64,000 nt of DNA from Diphasiastrum complanatum (lineage: Eukaryota > Streptophyta > Lycopodiopsida > Lycopodiales > Lycopodiaceae): positions 29,090-93,089 of the forward strand of contig MU831985.1 in assembly GCA_029204225.1 (NCBI GenBank), in the 5' to 3' direction. Shown piece by piece: positions 56,643-64,000 of this stretch (within the stretch, counting starts at the first letter, position 1; each line of letters opens with the position of its first letter). The notes under the pieces were generated by a model that ran no database searches, was not told the origin of the DNA, and saw only the letters and a list, made by a program, of their open reading frames with translations. The translations under genes were made by a program, and so were the position numbers.

Positions 56643-59340
56643 GTTTCATCACATAAATTTTTAAAAAGTGAGCCAATTTCATCAATTAACTCTAGCTCAA
56701 AGAACAATGGTCTTTATGTATGATTGGAAGGTTATGTGCAATGACTATTATATTTGCAACATAGTATCTTTGAGACTACAAGCTCTAGGTGCTCTATACT
56801 ATCTTTAGCTCTTTTGTGAGTCAATTCCTTCAAGAACACCAACTCAATTTTGACATAAGACAAGTATTATGAAGGAATAGATTACTTGTCATTTATTACA
56901 TTAGTGTTTATTGAGTATATGCCCATATATACAAATAACAAGTATATTCATTCTCCATGTTGCCCATATATCATCATGTCTCATGCAAGTATAAGATTAA
57001 GACCAGGTGATAATTTGTTAGCTCCTAAAATAACTTTTCTTATAAAGCTTATGTATACTGAATGTCAAAGAGTAGTTTCATGTGTTCATTTATTGCATCT
57101 TATTTGCAAGAAGTCATCTTAAGGTTTTAAGACACGTTCTTTATAATATGAGAATTGTTTTTGGTTTTTGATCAAGATTCGTCCATCTCCCATGAACATA
57201 CTAGGACATACGGGTGCATACATCAAACCATGCATTGCAAACTAAGATTCAACATGAGATACTTGTGTAGAACAAATGTCACTTTACATTGCTGCAATAA
57301 TTGCTTTGGAAATCCTAAGAATATTTGGCTCATTGGTATAAGATATAGTAAGCAAAAGAACATTGTTTCAAATAGATAGCTTTGAATACTAATCAAGAAT
57401 CAAATAATTAAAATTTTGTCCATTGTCTCAAAATTGTGACACAAGAGCTTATAGTGTTAAAAATGTTATCCTGCAATTGATTAACATACTTATTTTTGGA
57501 CTTTTATTTTCGTAAAATAAATCAATGGGTAGAAAAACTCAACACTGGATTTTTATTTGATTTTGTTGTTCATTTCAAATCAAGTTTGATGCATATTTGC
57601 TATCTATTCATGCATAATTGAACTATGGACAAGTGATTTGTGCATGTATAAACTTATTTTATAGTGTCAGTGTCATGTGCATATCCCAAACAAGCAACAA
57701 ATTACAAGTTATAATGCCAAATAATAGGAAATACAAGAACACTTATGTTGATCACATAATAGAAGCAAAGTAAAACACAACATCAATTGATTATTATTGA
57801 GTCTCAAGAAATCATCATGGTTCATGTGGATTAGTGTGATTAAGATAGACAATCTCTCACAATGATTGAAAGGTAGCCAAAATTTCTTCTATGATATTGA
57901 AAGGCTATTTATAGACAAATGTGAATCTTTAGTAAACTTGACTATCTTGGAAGGGCCTGTTTGGCTACCTTTGAGAGTCTAAAGAGGGATCCACCTTTGG
58001 ATTTATAATGTTTAGAGAACCTTTTGGACCCAAAATGTGTGCATAGATATTCAACCATTAATTATTGTGCGCAATTTAGAAATACATGAATTTTCACCAC
58101 TTAAAAAAATAATCTTAAGGAATTGAGACATATGCTAAGTATATATAGTTGGAGATGTCAACCCTAGTAGGAAATATGTTATAAGATTCAATCATTGGTC
58201 CATGATTGTATTGTTGTTGTCTTCAACAAGAATATTCTTCCACTAAATTAGGTTTTTCTTGATTACTATTTCATTTTTTAGCATCTTACTCAGTATCCAA
58301 CAACAGCTCTGTCAGGCGTTAATACCATTTTAAACTTAATTGCTCAAAGGTGATAGAACTATTGTTGCACTTTATGTGTTCTAACAAACATATCTTCACT
58401 AAATTTACATGGAAAACATGATGCATTTGAGGTGGTCTTGGTAAATCAAGCTCATAGTTCAAGTTTCCCTTAACCACAAATTATAGTGTCAATTCCTAGA
58501 CACAAGAAGTATCATGATTTCATGAAACATCTCAAATTCATTACCATTTTGTGACAGTGTTGTATCACTATCATTAGGCATTATAATTCCATTCTTTATA
58601 CTTCAGAAGTCAACATTCACTTTACCTCATCCAAAATGCTAGTGTCTAACGACAAGCAACAACTATTATATGTCATTCTAGCATTGTTAGTCAATGCATA
58701 CCAAAATCACATGTACCTTACTTGAGGTACTAGTACCCAACTCATGTCATCATTTACTATATCTCTCTCAAGATACTACTACTCAATGCATACAAGCACT
58801 CATGCTACCTTGAAGTAAAAGTGATTCATGATCTCATTTACGTGTTACTACCATCCTTAGTGTTGTAAGTGTGCCTATCAAGTCCCATGGCATTCATTTC
58901 ATAATGCCCATTGCATGGTGAGGTTGGTGGCCCACTTCACCAAAATTCTAATCTGCTAATCTACATAATGTCAAATTTCATTACAAGATCTCAAAGGGTC
59001 TATCATCATATTCCTTATGAAGTCTTTTTCAAGTAATAATTCTTTTCATTCTATTTTTGAATTTTCTATTGGAATGGGTGTCAAAATCTTGGGAAAATAT
59101 GATAGTGGCATGCATCAACACCTATAGTGATATTATTTTGTATATGACCTAAAAGGGGAGAACGATTTTAGTTCGGAATGCTTGATATGTGATGTACGGA
59201 TTTGAAAATTCATCTAGTATCATAAGACATCAAATATAAGTTCTTCCAAAAAGGAAAAATATAATAAACAATCATTTTGTGCATGTTGGAGTTGGATATA
59301 GAAAAAAAAAAAAACTGACAAAAAGAAGTTTTGAATCACT
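56012..59340. other. AT-rich stretch without recognised genes
   Basis: A (GT)20 microsatellite lies at 56601-56640. Small frames (for example 56886-57122, 57155-57379) show no domain. A word near 58314-58334 (gctctgtcaggcgttaatacca) resembles an inverted primer-binding site with an insertion, a hint of another old LTR element, but no gag follows. Confidence 0.5.
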
Positions 59341-59342
59341 TC

Positions 59343-60110
59343 TCACCAATGATCTTTGATTTGAAGGCTCCACTTGCATGAAGATGGCTGCACCATAAAG
59401 TGAGAAATCTGAGGCTTCCATGCCTCATAAAGATCATAATGATCAAGATCATAAGATGAGCAAATGTGATGATTATCAAAATTTTCAATTCTAGCTTGAC
59501 TAGGCCACATACTATGAACTTTTTCCATGATGAATCTAATCTTGAAATCAAACTCTATCTTGATCTTTTTGAGGCTAAATACTTGCTCAAGGATTTAAGT
59601 GTCCTTCAAGGATGATTCACCTAATCTCAAGAGAAGTTTACAAAATGCCTCATAACATGTAAAAACATGATTTTTCAAACTATGAGTAACAAACTCATTA
59701 TTGCTCTTACTAAATCCAAGAGCATACATTTGACGACCCAACCACTTGCTTTCAAAATGATTTGGAAACATATCTAAGCCATCAAAGACAAGCAATATGT
59801 CCATACAAGAGGCATGATACAAGACAAGCATTGCCTCAGTCCAACTATGAGATGTAGAAACCTCATAAAAGCAAGATGGTACATGAAATAATGTAAAAGA
59901 AGCAAAAGTGAATATGCTGAAGTAGATACAACCTGAAAATTTCTCCTCTTTTCCATGTATTGTGAGCCACAAAGACTCTGCCTTGCCTCTTGAAGATCTC
60001 CATAAAACCATGTGTTGAGAAGCCTCCTCCTCAAGGCGCCTTGGCAAATCTCCATCATACACTTGGAGTTTTGGGAGGGCATAAGATTGGTTAATTAGCC
60101 ATATATACAT
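59343..60110 (-). pseudogene. Stray fragment of the accessory region seen in element A
   Basis: The minus-strand frame (60110-59595, then in another frame 59528-59343) contains LQVYDGDLPRRLEEEASQHM, GCIYFSIFTFASFTLFHVPS and MLVLYHASCMDILLVFDGLD. These recall element A blocks such as LLYFMLNGNVGIYLLVYDGG and SIVLHPLDLGDGIVIIAGLY in spacing and hydrophobic pattern. The homology is judged by eye and is not certain. No gag or LTR is joined to it. A frameshift splits it near 59560. Confidence 0.45.
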
Positions 60111-60240
60111 TCATTGGTAATAAATTGATGTGACCAATTGCATTATTTGGAAGACATGCCATTTAAGTAATGTTGTTGAACATATTATGGTTGTCTATTA
60201 CATGTCATTGCATTGGCTATTAAATGAGGCTCATTGATTA

Positions 60241-60460
60241 ACAAATGCCAAGATCAAGGTGCTAAGATCCGATCGAGGAGGTGAGTATCACTTCGCTGCA
60301 TTCATCAATTTATGTAAAGAGCATGGGATCAAGCAGTCGTTTGCATAGGTTCATACACCTTGGTAGAATGGGATAGCGAAAAGGTAGAACCATATGGTTG
60401 TAGAATTTGCTAGAGCTATGATGACGCACATGGGAGCCGCAGATTCTTATTGGGCCGAGG
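60241..60460 (+). pseudogene. Copia integrase fragment
   Basis: The + strand reads NAKIKVLRSDRGGEYHFAAF, then INLCKEHGIKQSFA*VHTP, NGIAKR and VVEFARAMMTHMGAADSYWA: the second half of a Copia integrase core with its second catalytic Asp; the position of the catalytic Glu (normally NG.AER) reads Lys. Three stops interrupt it. The LTR of element B starts at 60461, directly inside the word for the integrase end, so B was inserted here. Confidence 0.82.
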
Positions 60461-61161
60461 TGTGAAGAATTGCCAAAAATTGGCAAATCTAGCTTGATCA
60501 AAAACCATGTAGAATAGTGTAAATTGTGTACACAAGTGGGTCCCACACATGTGAGGCCATGATGCCACATGGGAAACCCATCCTAATGTAGGTTAGGTCA
60601 AGTCAAGAGAGTTGGTCATGTCTATTTGGTGGTCATCCCTGCTTTATAGGACCTACACCTAAGTTTAAGGTGAAAATTTGACCAACTAGCTACCTACCAA
60701 GCATAACTCTAGGAAATAGACTAGGGTTTCATTTTAGGTCAAGGAGAGTGAGTTAACTTCCTTATTACATGCTGGAAATCCACCTAACTTCAAGAAGGAA
60801 GTCGAATTTGCTATGTATTCCCTCTCTCCATAGTGAGAAGATAGAAAATTTTTGGAGCTCATTGGCAATCTCAAGCTAGTTCACTATGTACATTGAGTTT
60901 TTGTGATCCAAATGAAACCAAATCAATTTCTACTTGTTTCTCAGGTTGAAGGCCTTACTAAAGCCTGTAGTAAACACGTGTGGGCTCGTATTTCAATGTT
61001 TATCAATGCTTTTGATTGTTAATGCTTGTTATTTGTCAAATTGCCAATCTAGATCAACTTTTTTGTGTCTAGTTTTTTGATAGATTGTTAAGCAAGCATC
61101 CAATCACTCTTGTGGATCTTTTGTAGATCCATTTATGGTCCTAAAGTACAGTACTTTCACA
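60461..61161 (+). mobile_element. 5' LTR of element B
   Basis: The 701-bp LTR starts TGTGAAGAATTGCC, ends GTACTTTCACA and is followed immediately by the primer-binding site TGGTATCAGAGCC (61162-61174). Inverted relatives lie at 7286-7889 and 14108-14794. Palindrome-like words occur at 60542 (CCCACACATGTGAGG) and 60974 (ACACGTGTGGG). Confidence 0.9.
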
Positions 61162-61174
61162 TGGTATCAGAGCC

Positions 61175-61966
61175 AAGTACAATAGCATAAGCCATTGATC
61201 TAATGCAAATCCATTTTTAGCAAGTTTTGGTGCTAAAAGCTAGTATTGAGAGGGCAAGCTAGAATCTTGATTTTGGTGAGGAGATTTGATCCCAAACTTG
61301 GTAGGGGTCCAAATCCGTACTGTCCACATGTGTGGGCACCTCTTAACCTGCATTTAATGCATGGTATTCATTTGATCCAAAAAAATTCAATTTGTGAGCT
61401 GTTGGTGTAATTTTTGGTGGAGATCTTAGGATAATCTACCAAGATCATTTGCCCTTGATTAGATTTGAATTTGTTTCATGGAATCTAATTAATCTAGGCT
61501 GAGTTCAAGTCCTATTAAGGTTAAAAACAGGTCTTGAAAGTACACCAAGAAGGAAGAAAGAGATTAAGTCATTTTTTTGTCCAAAAATAGCCAAAATTGG
61601 CAAGATTTGATTGTAAGTAGCTTTCACATCATCTTATCTTCATTCCAACTTTGTGAGGGAGTGCTAGAACTGAGATTATAAGTCCATTTGTTGGATTAGA
61701 AATCTAATTTTAGTGAAAAACTACAAGAGAGAGACCTTAGTGAGTTTCTAGAGACAATCAAATCCATTTCTTGGCAAGATTTGTTTGAAAGTAGTTTTCA
61801 CTTCATCGTATCTTCATTCCAGCTTTGTGAGGGAGTGATAGAACTGTGATTATAAGTCCATTTGTTGGATTAGAAATCAAATTTGAGTGAAACACTGTAA
61901 GTGTGAGACCTTTGTGAGTTTCAAGTCAATCAAATTTATTTCTTGTTTGTAGAAGTCACTAGTAAG
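61175..61966 (+). other. Leader of element B with a 174-bp tandem duplication
   Basis: The leader contains two imperfect copies of a 174-bp unit, roughly 61608-61781 and 61782-61955 (for instance cattccaactttgtgaggga at 61641 and cattccagctttgtgaggga at 61815). It ends just before the gag start codon at 61967. No long frame was seen. Confidence 0.75.
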
Positions 61967-64000
61967 ATGGGATCTGCTAGAGCATACCTTCTAGAAGCTA
62001 GTGAGAGGTTGAATTCTACAAATTATGCTATTTGGAAGGTTAGAATGGAGTCACTCTTGGTGCTCCAAGACCTTTATGAGTTCTTGAATGCACTTCATTA
62101 TGTGAAGATGAATGTGAGCAATGATTTGTTGAGAGAAATATCAGCTTGTACTAATGCTAATGAGGCTTGGGAGTCTTTAAAATCAATCTATGAGTCTAGC
62201 AACACTTCTAGAGTTCTTATGCTTAGAAATCAAATTTTGCAAAGCATGAGGAGAAGTGAGGAGAGTGCACAGGATTATGTACTCAGAATCAAGTCTCTAA
62301 ATAGGGAGTTGGCTTCCATTGGAGAGAAGATTCATGATGGAGAGCTTGTACAAATTGTCCTTAATGGTCTAGGAGATGACTTTTCAAATTTGGTCCAAAG
62401 TTTTGCCATCCAAGACACTTTGCCAACTATAGAAAAACTTCACAGTGTATTAGTGGCTGAAGAGTGTAGGATGCTCCATGCAAAATCTAGGATGAGTTCC
62501 TTGTCGTTGCAGGATGGTGATGAGAAAGCCAATTTCTCATTCAACGGCAAAAAGAAGACCAATGGAAAGAAGAAGCATCCAAAGGAGGCCAAAGAAGAGG
62601 ATGACGCATCAAGCTCAAAGGACAAGTCAAAGCAAAAATGCTTCTTTTGTGGATGGAAGGGGCATTATGCATATGAATGCTACAAGAGGCTAAGAGCACA
62701 AGTGGAGGAGGACAAACAAGGAAACCTTGCAAAGGAGGAGGAGGAGGATGAAGTAGATGTATTCTTGATGGCATCTACAAACTCACCAACAAGCAATGGC
62801 AATTCAAGAGACAATTGGTGGATCGACAGTGGGGCTAGCTCCCACATGTCTTGTGAAAAGGACTTTTTCTCAACCTTACACTCTTTCAATGTTGCTAAAA
62901 AGTTTGTCTTTACTGCAAATGATGAAGAGTGTAGGATAGATGGTGTTGGCACCATCTCTTTGTATCTAGAATCCTCAAAATGCATGGATCTAGAAAATGT
63001 CCTTTATGTACCATCAATCACCAAGAATATGCTTAGTGTTGGTCTACTCTTAGAGAGTGGTTTGGATGTCCACTTTAAGCATGGTGTTTGCTTCATCTTG
63101 AAGAATGATGTTTGCATTGCAAAGGGATTTAAACATGGAAGATTGTTTAAGTTGGAAGCTAGTGTTGCTTTTGAAAGAATGAGCTTGGCGAAGGAGGAGA
63201 TCACTCAAGAGGAGATCTTGGCAAAGTGTGATCTTGCTTGCATTGAGGAGGAGCATCAAAAGGAGGAAGATCTTGAGGATCAGCCTCAAAGCATGAGAGT
63301 TCCAGGGGAGTCCTCAATGACAATGTCCGAGTCATCAAATTGCATGCAAATTGTCCATTCAAGTGTGCATCTTGCAAGGGTGGTGAGCATTGGAGAGTCT
63401 ACTATCTTTGAATACTTTTTGGAAAGTATTAGTAGACATGAGGTGACTTGTTTCTTACCTTTAAGATTCATGGTGTTTATTACTTTGTATAACAAGACAA
63501 TGAAATGGGATGCTTTGAAATATACATTTGTTGTTGATAAAGCAATTTCATTGGATAACTATTTTTGTAATAGTTTGAATAGTGTCATAAAAGATGAAAC
63601 ATCATTTGTATTGGAAATCTTTGGGTCCACATGCTTTGAGCATGATCATTCCAATGTAAGGACCAAAGATTATCCTATTTCAATAATAGGAATAATGGTA
63701 GTGTTTTGCTCTTCAAGTAGAGATTGTAGAATCTACTTGTTTTCAGCCAAAGAATTTGTCAATGGTGGAAAATTGATCTTTCAAGAGTGGAAGATTTGTA
63801 AACTTGAAGAAGCACCTTTGGATCAACACCTTATTCAATTCATTGATGGTTTGGAGTCAAGTCAAGTGGAGGAGCAAGCTCAAGACCCGAGGACTCCAAG
63901 AAGAACCTTGAGTATCAAGATGGAGCCATCTAGGCTCAATCATATGGATCAAGCAAGACAAGTTGTCTTTGGCAACATTATTTATGCACTTAATATTTTA
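61967..64000 (+). CDS. Gag-protease-accessory polyprotein of element B, open to the window edge
   Basis: From the ATG at 61967 the frame is open for 678 codons to the last base. Gag: MGSARAYLLEASERLNSTNY, KVRMESLLVLQDLYEFLNAL, SNTSRVLMLRNQILQSM, LHSVLVAEECRML. CCHC knuckle CFFCGWKGHYAYEC (about residues 225-238). Protease: WWIDSGASSHMSCEKDFF with intact DSGAS and VLYVPSITKNMLSV. After the protease tail (GRLFKLEASV) the integrase zinc domain is absent; instead an acidic stretch (EEEHQKEEDLEDQ) and a long region of unknown nature follow (VFITLYNKTMKWDALKYTFV, IMVVFCSSSRDCRIYLFSAK). A short gag deletion seems to have removed about 25 residues near LYEFLNALHYVKMNV compared with element C. Later pol domains, if any, lie outside the window. 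Confidence 0.88.
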   Translation, partial: MGSARAYLLEASERLNSTNYAIWKVRMESLLVLQDLYEFLNALHYVKMNVSNDLLREISACTNANEAWESLKSIYESSNTSRVLMLRNQILQSMRRSEESAQDYVLRIKSLNRELASIGEKIHDGELVQIVLNGLGDDFSNLVQSFAIQDTLPTIEKLHSVLVAEECRMLHAKSRMSSLSLQDGDEKANFSFNGKKKTNGKKKHPKEAKEEDDASSSKDKSKQKCFFCGWKGHYAYECYKRLRAQVEEDKQGNLAKEEEEDEVDVFLMASTNSPTSNGNSRDNWWIDSGASSHMSCEKDFFSTLHSFNVAKKFVFTANDEECRIDGVGTISLYLESSKCMDLENVLYVPSITKNMLSVGLLLESGLDVHFKHGVCFILKNDVCIAKGFKHGRLFKLEASVAFERMSLAKEEITQEEILAKCDLACIEEEHQKEEDLEDQPQSMRVPGESSMTMSESSNCMQIVHSSVHLARVVSIGESTIFEYFLESISRHEVTCFLPLRFMVFITLYNKTMKWDALKYTFVVDKAISLDNYFCNSLNSVIKDETSFVLEIFGSTCFEHDHSNVRTKDYPISIIGIMVVFCSSSRDCRIYLFSAKEFVNGGKLIFQEWKICKLEEAPLDQHLIQFIDGLESSQVEEQAQDPRTPRRTLSIKMEPSRLNHMDQARQVVFGNIIYALNIL

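Noticed and set aside
58314-58334. Inverted primer-binding-like word near 58.3 kb
   Set aside because: Only the first seven or eight bases match the Met-tRNA consensus, and no gag or LTR terminus is associated with it.

Overview
The window looks like gene-poor nuclear DNA of a land plant or close streptophyte relative. The evidence is one complete intron-rich host gene of a plant-type family (thermospermine synthase, ACL5 group), surrounded by nested Ty1/Copia and Ty3/Gypsy LTR retrotransposons whose primer-binding sites match plant initiator-Met tRNA or, in one case, plant tRNA-Asp. The species cannot be named from the sequence. No rRNA, tRNA, organelle or bacterial-type gene was seen.

Layout. 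1-6.8 kb: two degenerate minus-strand Copia elements, one interrupted by a solo LTR with a perfect 5-bp target duplication. 6.8-15.3 kb: a LINE scrap and a pile of nested Copia pieces (here called B-like, C, F and E). 15.3-17.5 kb: 3' half of a chromodomain Gypsy element, inserted into a minus-strand gag-protease-accessory element (17.5-19.6 kb). 19.6-23.3 kb: AT-rich DNA without recognisable genes. 23.8-27.6 kb: the ACL5-type gene, minus strand, 10 coding exons, with a GC- and G-run-rich stretch upstream. 30.3-35.1 kb: a nearly intact but 3'-truncated Copia element (D) with long leader and TA...TA LTR ends; fragments of the same family lie at 37.9-39 and 48.0-48.45 kb. 36.3-41.3 kb: further gag-bearing Copia pieces. 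41.5-47.0 kb: a complete young element (A) with nearly identical LTRs, a perfect target duplication and a single 1030-codon ORF. 48.5-54.6 kb: degenerate Athila/Tat-like Gypsy element with two tandem retropepsin-like domains. 54.6-60.5 kb: Copia and Gypsy fragments and a stray accessory-domain fragment. 60.5-64 kb: element B, whose open frame runs off the window edge.

The most interesting signal is a group of gag-bearing Copia-derived elements (A at 41.5-47.0 kb, the 17.5-19.6 kb copy, B at 60.5-64 kb, and a detached piece at 59.3-60.1 kb). In these, gag, with or without protease, is followed not by integrase and reverse transcriptase but by a long accessory region I do not recognise. A is structurally complete and open over 1030 codons without any pol domain, so it probably moves with enzymes from related autonomous Copia elements. 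A second signal is a palindrome (CACACGTGTG and variants) that recurs in LTRs and leaders of several Copia families and resembles their LTR ends placed back to back.
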